From positions 1 to 36,203 of the forward strand of contig CAZHPR010000009.1 of assembly GCA_964534305.1 (NCBI GenBank): a DNA stretch of 36,203 nucleotides. The letters are read 5' to 3'. The notes beneath the pieces were generated by a model. That model had not been told where the DNA came from. It made no database searches and saw only the letters and a list, made by a program, of their open reading frames with translations. The stretch is from CAZHPR01 sp964534305. Lineage in GTDB: Bacteria > Patescibacteriota > Minisyncoccia > Phycocordibacterales > WO2-35-19. Positions within the stretch are counted from its first letter, which is position 1, and the number at the start of each line of letters is the position of its first letter. The position numbers and the translations under genes are program-made. Of this stretch, positions 1-5,928 are shown one piece after another.

Positions 1-123
1 CTGCAGGATCGCTTCGGTTTCGGCCAGCGCGGCGCCGTAGCCGGCGAGCCAGCCCTCGCGCCACGCGGCAGGGGCGGATAGCGCCAGGCTGTCCGGCATC
101 TCTGGGATCGTGATGTCGATCAT
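1..123 (-). CDS. small early protein, partial (C-terminus off the left edge)
   Basis: The leftward frame opens at the ATG at 123 (protein begins MIDITIPEMPDSLALS) and stays open for 41 codons to the window edge, so only the N-terminus is visible. It starts 2 bases after the stop of the gene at 125-337 and is therefore the third gene of the leftward transcript that begins near 600. The WREGWLAGYGAALAETEAIL segment looks like a helical piece of a small phage protein. I do not recognise a family. If the map is circular it would continue at the right end of the window, but the reading frame there that looks coding is a different one. Confidence 0.5.
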   Translation of the reverse strand, partial: MIDITIPEMPDSLALSAPAAWREGWLAGYGAALAETEAILQ

Positions 124-124
124 G

Positions 125-337
125 TCAGCGCCTCCCAAGGTCGTCTCTTGTGGCGTCGCGGCGGCCGAAGGAATAGGCCGCGCGCAGTAGCTCGACGAGT
201 AGCGCAGTGGATGCGCCGGGCAGCAGCGGCAGCAGCGGCAGCAGCGCGGCATCGCACTCGCGCTCGCAGCGATCCGAGTCAATGGCGCGCGGCAGACCCG
301 GCGCGCGCTCGGTGCTCTCGATCAGCGCGGCGGTCAT
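125..337 (-). CDS. small early protein of unknown function
   Basis: A 70-residue frame starting MTAALIEST. I chose the ATG at 337 because it overlaps the stop of the preceding gene (334-336) in a 4-base ATGA junction, the usual coupled arrangement in this phage; the frame is open a little further upstream. The middle is leucine-rich (repeated LLPLLP, partly a run of CAG/CAGCGG-type repeats at 216-245) and the C-terminus is basic. No family recognised. The gene lies in the leftward early transcript near the repressor-controlled promoter region, so a host-takeover or regulatory role is possible but only inferred. Confidence 0.5.
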   Translation of the reverse strand: MTAALIESTERAPGLPRAIDSDRCERECDAALLPLLPLLPGASTALLVELLRAAYSFGRRDATRDDLGRR

Positions 338-549
338 GACCGCGCCGCCCCGTATTCGCAGTCCGGGCACATTGCGATGCCATCGCGATCGACGTGCCAG
401 CCGTAGCGGACGGCCCGCTCACGCTCGATCGTGTCGGCGCATTCGTCGCAGTCGTAGAGCGCCAGGTCGGGGTCGCCGGCGAGGAATGCCGCGAGGCGGG
501 CGCAGTCCTCGGCGATCAGGTCGTCGGCTTCGTCACGGGGGTCGCTCAT
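334..549 (-). CDS. small zinc-ribbon early protein
   Basis: A 71-residue protein with two CxxC pairs (C34/C37 and C61/C64), the pattern of a small zinc ribbon. The N-terminal half is acidic and helical. I chose the ATG at 549 (MSDPRDEADD) because GAGG lies about 10 bases upstream; an alternative ATG at 600 falls in the putative operator/promoter region and has no ribosome site. It is the first gene of the leftward cluster downstream of the operator-like region at 597-631, so it is probably repressed in the lysogen and expressed early. No specific function can be assigned; small zinc-ribbon proteins in phages often bind nucleic acid or host proteins. Confidence 0.6.
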   Translation of the reverse strand: MSDPRDEADDLIAEDCARLAAFLAGDPDLALYDCDECADTIERERAVRYGWHVDRDGIAMCPDCEYGAARS

Positions 550-596
550 CTGCCCATCCTCTGCGGCGGGTGCCGCGTCGTGATGGGAGTAGTAAA

Positions 597-631
597 GCAT
601 ACTTGCAGACTGTATGCAAGCATGCTGGACA
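597..631 (-). promoter_or_regulatory. operator-like cluster before the leftward early genes
   Basis: The stretch contains the inverted pair GCATAC...GTATGC and two copies of the motif GCAAGyATGC (616-625 plus strand, 597-606 minus strand). It also holds the 13-mer AGCATGCTGGACA (619-631), whose reverse complement TGTCCAGCATGCT recurs exactly at 1089-1101 between the repressor and Cro-like genes. A leftward promoter is expected here, but I could not settle on clear -35/-10 boxes. Confidence 0.55.
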
Positions 632-682
632 CTTGACTAACAGGCGGTTGTGCCGGCCGGTCGTCAAGAAAGAATTTTGGAG

Positions 683-698
683 GGCGGCCGAAACCGCC
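683..698 (-). terminator. putative terminator of the repressor gene
   Basis: Read leftward, the sequence forms GGCGG - six-base loop - CCGCC just after the repressor stop (706-708) and is followed by a stretch rich in T and A (ending near 661). The stem is short, so this is a moderate call. It would separate the repressor transcript from the leftward early genes. Confidence 0.4.
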
Positions 699-705
699 GA
701 AGCAG

Positions 706-1041
706 TTACGCTGCGCCCTTGCGGCGCCCGTCTTGGGCTATCGCGAACTGCGAAAGGGTCTCGATCTGCTCGACTATCATCCGCTGCAATTCTTCAGGCA
801 TGCGCGCGAACTTCGCCAGGGACTTTGCATGCTGCGGCGGCTCGCTATCCTGGCCGAGCCAGTAGATATCCGCGCCCGTGACGCGCGAGACCGCGAATAG
901 GTTCGCGAGTTTCAAGTTCTTCGTCTGATCGCTTTCCCACTGCTGGATAGCGGATCGGGTCACGCCGATCGCCTTGGCGAGTTCGGCCTGATTCATGCCC
1001 GCCATCTCGCGGGCCGCAGCGATTCGTTCCCCGAGCGTCAC
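706..1041 (-). CDS. HTH repressor (CI-like, short, no peptidase domain)
   Basis: About 111 residues with an N-terminal lambda-repressor-type HTH (XRE family): LGERIAAARE, then AELAKAIGVTRSAIQQWES with the recognition helix TRSAIQQWES. The C-terminus is short and helical and lacks the S24 LexA-like peptidase domain, so classical RecA-driven self-cleavage is not expected; another induction route is needed. The frame is open up to an ATG at 1116. I prefer the GTG at 1041 (VTLGERI) because repressors of this family start there and because the leftward promoter (1099-1127) lies inside the longer version. No good Shine-Dalgarno precedes this GTG. Divergent from the Cro-like gene at 1115. Probably maintains lysogeny by binding the motifs at 597-631 and 1071-1101. 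Confidence 0.75.
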   Translation of the reverse strand: MTLGERIAAAREMAGMNQAELAKAIGVTRSAIQQWESDQTKNLKLANLFAVSRVTGADIYWLGQDSEPPQHAKSLAKFARMPEELQRMIVEQIETLSQFAIAQDGRRKGAA

Positions 1042-1070
1042 GCCGAAAAACGTACGCTGATTGAACGCCA

Positions 1071-1127
1071 GTATGCTTGCGGCCCCAATGTCCAGCATGC
1101 TATACGTTGCTCCCATGTTGAAAGCAA
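1071..1127. promoter_or_regulatory. divergent repressor/Cro promoters with operators
   Basis: Leftward: TTGCTT (1122-1127, minus), 17-base spacer, TATAGC (1099-1104, minus). Rightward: TTGCGG (1077-1082), 18-base spacer, TATACG (1101-1106). The two -10 boxes overlap, so the promoters must compete. Operator-like motifs GCAAGCATAC (1071-1080, minus) and TGTCCAGCATGCT (1089-1101) overlap both promoters and are shared with 597-631. The rightward -10 ends 8 bases before the ATG at 1115 and no ribosome site intervenes, so the Cro-like mRNA may be leaderless. Confidence 0.6.
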
Positions 1128-1345
1128 GCGCGATTGAACATTACGGGTCGCAGACAAAGTTGGCGGCGGCGCTGAACATCAGCCGGGCCGCCATCGGGCA
1201 GTGGGGCGCGCTGGTGCCGCCTCTGCGTGCGATGCAGCTCCACGAACTGACGGGCGGCGCACTGCGCTACGAACCGGTTGCGTACAGCAACTGGTTCGAC
1301 AAGTTCGGGCGCGGCAGCACATCGACCGACGGCCGCGCGGCCTGA
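1115..1345 (+). CDS. Cro-like HTH regulator
   Basis: A 76-residue protein: HYGSQTKLAAALNISRAAIGQWG is a Cro/YdaS-type HTH (the alanine-rich second helix, then the recognition helix SRAAIGQWG), followed by PPLRAMQLHELTGGALRYEP, the usual tail of small phage Cro proteins. I chose the ATG at 1115 (MLKASAIEHYG); upstream ATGs in the same frame lie inside the promoter. It is divergent to the repressor and heads the rightward early operon, the standard position of Cro. It should bind the shared operators and turn off repressor synthesis during lytic growth. Role by family and position; the binding specificity is not shown. Confidence 0.75.
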   Translation: MLKASAIEHYGSQTKLAAALNISRAAIGQWGALVPPLRAMQLHELTGGALRYEPVAYSNWFDKFGRGSTSTDGRAA

Positions 1346-1464
1346 TCCCGATGCGCACTCCCGCTTGTCGTCGCACCCGCATCGCCGGCCCGCACTCCCG
1401 CATCACCAGCATGCCCGACCCCGTCTGTCCGGTCGGTCAGGCGCAGTAGCCCGAGGGTCTAGGC

Positions 1465-1632
1465 ATGGGACTACAGGCAGTGCAACAGGATCTTTTCCCC
1501 GCCGCACCACCCCGGACTGACAGCCGGGCGGCGGGGCTTTCAGTCGCGCGCAAGCACGGCGAGCGGCTCGGCACGCTGGGCGCGGAGCGCACCGAGGTCG
1601 AGCAGCCGGAGTTTCGCGAGCGGGCGCGGTGA
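1465..1632 (+). CDS. small early protein upstream of the replication genes
   Basis: A 55-codon frame beginning MGLQAVQQDLFPAAPP and ending with a TGA that overlaps the GTG start of the replication gene at 1629 (GTGA), which suggests translational coupling. The frame has the codon character of its neighbours, and RTDSRAAGLSVARKHGERLGTL is reminiscent of small phage proteins found ahead of O-like replication genes. There is only a weak ribosome site (GAGGG, 8 bases upstream). Function unknown. The gap from 1346 to 1464 holds nothing else I can support. Confidence 0.5.
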   Translation: MGLQAVQQDLFPAAPPRTDSRAAGLSVARKHGERLGTLGAERTEVEQPEFRERAR

Positions 1633-2483
1633 ACTTTTACAAGCACTACATTGGCGACTTCCAGCGCGATACGGGGCACCTGAGCCTCACGGAGCGGGGC
1701 GCCTATCGGGCGCTGCTTGATGCCTTCTACGCATCGGAGAAGCCGCTGCCGAAGGCCGCGCCGGAGCTCTGCAGGTTGGTCGGAGCCTTCACGAAAGCCG
1801 AGCGCGACGCGATCGTCCGCGTGCTTAAGGAATTCTGGCAACAGACCGACGACGGATGGGTGAACGGGCGCGCGCTGAAGGAGATCGCAAAGGCCTGGCA
1901 TCAGCGTGAGGTGAACCGCGGCATCGCCGAGGCACGAGAGGCGGCACGACGGTCACACGAACAGAGCACGAATCGTGCGACGACCGCCTCACCTATCCAG
2001 ACACCAGACTCCATACACCAGACAGTTCTACAACCCTCATCCCCAGTACCAAACCTCTCAGCCAGTCCCGCGCGCGCGCGCGGTGAGACGCGCGAGGGTG
2101 GGGCGAGAGACGTTCCACGGGAAACCGTCGAGGCCATCCGCGTCGCCTACCCGCCAGGACTCTACCGCGGCGCCGATTGGCTGCTGGCCGAGCGCGCGAT
2201 TCGCGACCGCGCCGCCGAGGGTGTGGATCCCGCCGAACTGCTGGCCGCCGCGCAAGCCTACGGCGCGCAGCAGCAAGCGCTCGAGAAAGCCGGCACGCAG
2301 TACGTGCTGAAGCCGTCCCGATTCTTCGGCTCCGACGACTGGCGCGGCCCGTTCCCGCTGCCTGCGAAACCCGAAAACGCCTATGACCGAATCATGCGCC
2401 TGAACGGCGGCGCGCCCGACAACTCCACGGTGATCGAGCATGAACCCGATATCCCAGGACCGAGCCGACTCCGTCTGGCGTAG
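1629..2483 (+). CDS. DUF1376 (YdaU-like) replication initiation protein
   Basis: A 284-residue protein with the DUF1376 domain at residues 1-100 (NFYKHYIGDFQRDTGHLSLTERGAYRALLD). This winged-helix-like domain is known from phage O-type replication proteins and prophage YdaU. The middle (residues 105-165) is a low-complexity Ser/Thr/Pro-rich linker, and the C-terminal part has YPPGLYRGADWLLAERAIRDRAAEGV and a short WRGPFPLP motif. GTG start, overlapping the previous stop. The next gene resembles lambda P, so the pair probably binds the origin and brings the host DnaB helicase. An origin may lie within the linker region, as in lambda O; the sequence at 1955-2105 contains runs such as gcgcgcgcgcgcgg, but I cannot identify iterons. 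Confidence 0.7.
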   Translation: MNFYKHYIGDFQRDTGHLSLTERGAYRALLDAFYASEKPLPKAAPELCRLVGAFTKAERDAIVRVLKEFWQQTDDGWVNGRALKEIAKAWHQREVNRGIAEAREAARRSHEQSTNRATTASPIQTPDSIHQTVLQPSSPVPNLSASPARARGETREGGARDVPRETVEAIRVAYPPGLYRGADWLLAERAIRDRAAEGVDPAELLAAAQAYGAQQQALEKAGTQYVLKPSRFFGSDDWRGPFPLPAKPENAYDRIMRLNGGAPDNSTVIEHEPDIPGPSRLRLA

Positions 2484-3015
2484 CTTCGCGGGCATGTACG
2501 GCGGCGACGCCGTCGACCGCAAGTACGGACCGAAGCCGCCGCCCGAATGGGTGAGCGCCATCAGCGGTCTGAAGGACCACGAATTGCAGCGCGGAATGCG
2601 TCGCATCGCGTCCGGGGGCAAGCCGCATGTGCCCACGCTGCCCGAGTTTCTGACCGCGTGCCGTCGCATCGGCGACGACCAGGAATTCGGCGGGCAGAAG
2701 CAGACGCAGGCCCTCACGCACGAGGCCACGATCACGGACCCGTGGGGAGCGGTCGCGAACCAGCACCTGCTGGCCTACACGCTCAAGCACGCGGCGCAGT
2801 TCGCCGGCGGGAAGCCCGACAACAGCCGCAAGCGATGGCTCAACTGTCGCACACAGATCCTCGTGCGCTGGAAGAACGAATGGGCGCGCCTCATGCGCGA
2901 GGCCGATGAGGCCGATCGTGAGCCGCAGGCGCAGCGGAACCTGTGGGCCGCCTGCATGGCGCAGGCCGAGGACGAGATCGAACGCACGCCGGCAGCGCAT
3001 CGGGAGGCCGCATGA
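2440..3015 (+). CDS. P-like helicase-loader candidate
   Basis: A 191-residue protein that overlaps the end of the O-like gene by 44 bases. The segment VWRSFAGMYGGDAVDRKYGPKPPPEWVSAISGLKDHELQRGMRRI and the motif PHVPTLPEFLTACR (about residues 60-75) are typical of phage replication P proteins, which load the host DnaB helicase. The C-terminal half is basic and Trp/Arg-rich (RKRWLNCRTQILVRWKNEWARLM). Walker A and B motifs are absent, so it is not a DnaC-type ATPase; lambda P also lacks them. The assignment rests on position after an O-like gene and on motif resemblance. Confidence 0.6.
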   Translation: MNPISQDRADSVWRSFAGMYGGDAVDRKYGPKPPPEWVSAISGLKDHELQRGMRRIASGGKPHVPTLPEFLTACRRIGDDQEFGGQKQTQALTHEATITDPWGAVANQHLLAYTLKHAAQFAGGKPDNSRKRWLNCRTQILVRWKNEWARLMREADEADREPQAQRNLWAACMAQAEDEIERTPAAHREAA

Positions 3016-3263
3016 CCCTCGCCGGCCTGTCGTGGGTCACGGAGACCACCTACCTGCGCGAGACCGACGACGGGCGGTTTCGCATCCGCAAGCGATTCGA
3101 GTCCGTCACCGGCGACTGGCAATACTTCGCGTACAAGGTCGGCCCCAGCAATCGCGAGGATCATCTCGGCACCTTCGCCAGCTGCGCCGAGGCGGAAGCC
3201 TGCTGCACCTTCGCCGCGTTCCCGAACGAGGTGCGCTATCCCGAGCAGGAGCCCGCCCGGTGA
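3012..3263 (+). CDS. small early protein of unknown function
   Basis: An 83-residue protein (MTLAGLSWVTETTYLRE) starting in a 4-base ATGA overlap with the P-like gene. It is predicted to be mostly beta strands with aromatic residues (DWQYFAYKVG) and contains a Cys pair in CAEAEACCTF. No family recognised. Tight coupling to the replication genes suggests an early function. Confidence 0.6.
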   Translation: MTLAGLSWVTETTYLRETDDGRFRIRKRFESVTGDWQYFAYKVGPSNREDHLGTFASCAEAEACCTFAAFPNEVRYPEQEPAR

Positions 3264-3448
3264 ACTGGGTCGGCCAGAAGCCCGTGATCCCCGAGGCCGC
3301 CTATCGCGAGGCCATGGCAATCCCGAAGGTACGCTCGCGCCGGCCGCCCGGCTCCGTCGCAGCGGTCGCGGCCAAGTACGGGTGCTGCCCGATCATGCTC
3401 GTGCAATCGATGTACCGCGGCATCAAGCGATACGAGGCGCAGCGGTGA
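3260..3448 (+). CDS. small HTH-like early protein
   Basis: A 62-residue protein with a GTG start (VNWVGQKPVIPEAAYREAM) overlapping the previous stop. SVAAVAAKYGCCPIMLVQSMYRGIKRY has the length and hydrophobic spacing of a helix-turn-helix, and the N-terminal part is basic. It may bind DNA, for example as a regulator of the rightward operon, but no family is recognised and the HTH reading is tentative. Confidence 0.55.
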   Translation: MNWVGQKPVIPEAAYREAMAIPKVRSRRPPGSVAAVAAKYGCCPIMLVQSMYRGIKRYEAQR

Positions 3449-3744
3449 GCCGCTACGCGCGCCGCAAGGACACCACGCACGCGCCCATCGTGCGCGAACT
3501 GCGCAAGATCGGCGTGTCGGTGCTCGACCTCTCGCGCCTCGGCGATGACGCGCCCGACCTGCTCGTCGGCCTCTGGGGCGTCGACCTGCAGGTCGAACTG
3601 AAAAGCCCGAAGCGCATCGGCCACTACAAGGGCGACGGGCGCAGCGACGGCCAGATCGAGCACGCCAGAACATGGAAGGGCGCGCCGGTCATCCGAGCCG
3701 AAACGGTCGACGAGATCCTAACCGCGCTGAGGAACCAGGCATGA
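3445..3744 (+). CDS. VRR-NUC-like endonuclease
   Basis: A 99-residue protein with the PD-(D/E)XK signature of small phage VRR-NUC / resolvase-like nucleases: APDLLVGLWG, then LQVELKSPK (Asp of PDLL, Glu and Lys of VELK) and the following SDGQIEHARTWKGAPVIRAETVDEILTAL, where Gln and a final helix complete the fold. GTG start in a GTGA overlap. Stand-alone VRR-NUC proteins act on branched or flapped DNA. In this operon, between replication and packaging, it probably resolves recombination or replication intermediates before packaging. Specificity is inferred from the family. Confidence 0.7.
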   Translation: MSRYARRKDTTHAPIVRELRKIGVSVLDLSRLGDDAPDLLVGLWGVDLQVELKSPKRIGHYKGDGRSDGQIEHARTWKGAPVIRAETVDEILTALRNQA

Positions 3745-4001
3745 AGCAAGTCGAACTGATCCGCAGCCGCATCCTCCGCGGAATGACCAACGAGGTGCAA
3801 CGAGTGCGCAGCTTCATCGCCTGTACCGACGGCAACGATGAGGCCGTGGCGAAACTCTGCGACGAGGGCTTTCAGGAACTCGTCGCGGCGCTCACCGAGA
3901 CGGTTATGGAGCAACTCGGCCACGCGACGACCGAAGGCAGCGACGGGCGCTCGCGCGTCTCGCGGCTGCTCAGTCGCGGGAAGCGGCGGTCGGTGCTGTG
4001 A
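3741..4001 (+). CDS. small early protein before the terminase
   Basis: An 86-residue, largely helical protein (MKQVELIRSRILRGMTNEVQRVRSF) with a basic C-terminus (SRVSRLLSRGKRRSVL). It starts in an ATGA overlap with the nuclease gene and is the last gene of the early rightward block. Its length and basic tail would suit a nucleic acid-binding accessory protein, but no family is recognised. Confidence 0.6.
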   Translation: MKQVELIRSRILRGMTNEVQRVRSFIACTDGNDEAVAKLCDEGFQELVAALTETVMEQLGHATTEGSDGRSRVSRLLSRGKRRSVL

Positions 4002-4013
4002 GGTAGCAAACTA

Positions 4014-4283
4014 GTGGCTGCTACTAAAAATCGGAAGCCACCGAACGCCGGCAAAGGGCGGCCCAAAGGCGTGCCGAACAAGATGACCGCGGACCTGCGC
4101 GCGCTCATCCTCGGCGCGCTCGACAAGGCCGGCGGCGAGCAGTATCTCGTCGCGCAGGCGCACGACAACCCGCAAGCGTTCCTGCCGCTGGTCGGCAAGT
4201 GCCTGCCGAAGGAAGTGAAGCTCGGCGGCGACGTGAAGCTGTCGGTGCGCCTGGTGAGCGTGAAGCGTGGAACTGGCGATTGA
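4014..4283 (+). CDS. terS: terminase small subunit
   Basis: An 89-residue protein with a GTG start preceded by GAGGT about 9 bases upstream. The N-terminus has the GRPKGVPNK motif, a basic DNA-binding segment, followed by a helical domain (TADLRALILGALDKAGGEQYLVAQAHDNPQAFLPLVGKCLP). This arrangement is typical of small-subunit-like phage proteins placed just before TerL. It overlaps the large subunit start by 17 bases. TerS recognises the packaging site and hands the DNA to TerL. Confidence 0.75.
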   Translation: MAATKNRKPPNAGKGRPKGVPNKMTADLRALILGALDKAGGEQYLVAQAHDNPQAFLPLVGKCLPKEVKLGGDVKLSVRLVSVKRGTGD

Positions 4284-5649
4284 GTACGAACCGCCCGGGG
4301 CCGTCGCGCGTGCGTTCCTCGAGTCGAACGCCTTCGTGCGCGGCATCCGCGGGCCGTTCGGCTCGGGCAAGTCGACCGTCTGCTGCGTCGACATCCTGAC
4401 GCGCGCGCTCGAGCAGGCGCCGGGCCCGGACGGCATGCGACGGTCACGCTGGGCGATCGTGCGCAACACTTACCCCGAGCTCAAGACCACGACGATCAAG
4501 ACCTGGCACGGCATCGTCCCGCAGAACGTCGGGCGCTGGGTCGACACGGGTCCGCCGACCCATATCCTCACCGGGGAGGACTTTGAGATCGAGGTGCTGT
4601 TCTTGGCGCTCGACTCGCCGGCGGACGTGAAGAAACTGCTTTCGATGGACCTGACCGGCGCCTGGGTGAACGAAGCGCGCGAGGTGCCGAAGTCGATTCT
4701 CGACGGGCTCACGGCGCGCGTCGGGCGGTATCCGTCGATGGCAATGGGCGGGCCGTCCTGGTTCGGCGTCATGCTCGACACGAACCCGCCCGATAGCGAT
4801 CACTGGTGGTACAAGCTCGCCGAGGAGGACACGCCCGACGGATTCGCGTTCTTCGCGCAGCCGTCGGGCCTCTCGCCCGAGGCCGAGAACCGCGAGAACC
4901 TGCCCGCGGGCTATTACGAGCGGCTCTGCGCGGGCAAGTCGGAAGACTGGATCAAGGTATACGTCCGGGGCGAGTATGGCTTCCTGCAGGACGGGCGGCC
5001 GGTTTACCCCGAGTACAGAGACAGCATCCACGCGCGCGAGAACCTGCTGCCGTGGCGCGGTGTCCCGCTGCAGATCGGCATCGACTTCGGGCTGACCCCA
5101 GCGGCCGTGATCGCACAGCGCAACGCCGTCGGCGCCTGGCGCTGGCTGGACGAGGTCGTGACCGAACACCTCGGCGCGCGCCGATTCGCCGAGCAGCTGA
5201 AGCGCAAGCTCGACCAGGACTGGGCGGGCTACGAGATCGAGGCCATCACGGGCGACCCGGCCGGCAACCAGCCGCTCGGCGACGACGAGGAAAACACGGT
5301 TTTCAAGGTACTCGCGGCCGGCGGCATCCATGCCCGGCCGGCGCATACGAACGACTGGACGCCCCGGCGCGAGGCGGTCGCGCGGGCGCTCTCGACCATC
5401 ATCGACGGCGAGCCCGGTCTCGTGATCGGCCCGAAGTGCCGCACCCTGCGCAAGGCCATGATGGGCGGCTACCACTACAAGCGGGTGCAGGTCGTCGGCG
5501 AGGAGCGATTCCAGGACAAGCCGAACAAGAATCCGTTTTCGCATGTCGCCGAGGCCGGGCAGTACGTCATGCTCGGCGCCGGCGAGGGCAAGGCCGTGGT
5601 GCGCGCCGCGCGCTCCAATCGCCCGAGGCACCGCTACGCACTGATGTAG
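4267..5649 (+). CDS. terL: terminase large subunit
   Basis: A 460-residue packaging motor. The Walker A loop is GPFGSGKST at residues 29-37 and the Walker B-like stretch is GAWVNEAREV with the catalytic Glu at 136. The C-terminal RNase H-like nuclease has IGIDFG (Asp 273) and ITGDPAGN (Asp 330). The third site, often SHxxDA, reads SHVAEA here (residues 425-430), with Glu in place of Asp. GTG start overlapping TerS. It docks on the portal and cuts and translocates DNA into the procapsid. The length fits the family. Transcription probably comes from the early rightward operon, because no copy of the late element precedes it. Confidence 0.95.
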   Translation: MELAIEYEPPGAVARAFLESNAFVRGIRGPFGSGKSTVCCVDILTRALEQAPGPDGMRRSRWAIVRNTYPELKTTTIKTWHGIVPQNVGRWVDTGPPTHILTGEDFEIEVLFLALDSPADVKKLLSMDLTGAWVNEAREVPKSILDGLTARVGRYPSMAMGGPSWFGVMLDTNPPDSDHWWYKLAEEDTPDGFAFFAQPSGLSPEAENRENLPAGYYERLCAGKSEDWIKVYVRGEYGFLQDGRPVYPEYRDSIHARENLLPWRGVPLQIGIDFGLTPAAVIAQRNAVGAWRWLDEVVTEHLGARRFAEQLKRKLDQDWAGYEIEAITGDPAGNQPLGDDEENTVFKVLAAGGIHARPAHTNDWTPRREAVARALSTIIDGEPGLVIGPKCRTLRKAMMGGYHYKRVQVVGEERFQDKPNKNPFSHVAEAGQYVMLGAGEGKAVVRAARSNRPRHRYALM

Positions 5650-5656
5650 TTCCCCC

Positions 5657-5686
5657 GTTGATTCCGCCGCTGGCCCGTCGGACGCT
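5657..5686 (+). promoter_or_regulatory. late element copy 1 (putative promoter for the portal module)
   Basis: GTTGATTCCGCCGC at 5657-5670, located 7 bases after the terL stop. TTGATT (5658-5663) is followed after exactly 17 bases by GACGCT (5681-5686). The ATG at 5695 lies 8 bases past the -10-like box, with no ribosome binding site between, so a leaderless mRNA is predicted. Confidence 0.65.
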
Positions 5687-5694
5687 CCGCGACT

Positions 5695-5925
5695 ATGTCC
5701 GATCCGTTCAAGTGGGCGAAGAAGCAATGGGACTCGGTGCGCAAGGCCGTCGGCGCGAAGCCCGGCAAGGCGCCCGAGGTGCAGGCGCCTCCAACCGTGG
5801 ATGACGCGCAGCGCAACCTGCAGGAAGCCGACCGCCTGGTGCGCCGCAAGGGCGTGCTCGCCAACATCTTCGCCGGCACGAACGGCGGGACGGCGCAGGT
5901 CGGCAAGTCCAAGCTCGGCGGGTAA
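5695..5925 (+). CDS. conserved small protein between terminase and portal
   Basis: A 76-residue protein (MSDPFKWAKKQWDSVRK). The PPTVDDAQRNLQEADRLVRRKGVLANIFAGTN segment is typical of a small protein regularly found next to the portal in podoviruses of this type; its function is unknown. The C-terminal NIFAGTNGGTAQVGKSKLGG resembles peptides seen in virion-associated proteins. There is no Shine-Dalgarno sequence; the ATG sits 24 bases after late element copy 1. It ends 3 bases before the portal gene. Confidence 0.75.
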   Translation: MSDPFKWAKKQWDSVRKAVGAKPGKAPEVQAPPTVDDAQRNLQEADRLVRRKGVLANIFAGTNGGTAQVGKSKLGG

Positions 5926-5928
5926 CCC

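Noticed and set aside
216..245. Run of CAGCGG/CAGCAG repeats as a CRISPR or regulatory repeat
   Set aside because: It is a short low-complexity stretch coding the LLPLLP segment of a small protein; no spacers.
1351..1449. 32-codon open frame after the Cro-like gene (MRTPACRRTRIAG)
   Set aside because: No ribosome site, unusual composition and no overlap with neighbours; not supported as a gene.
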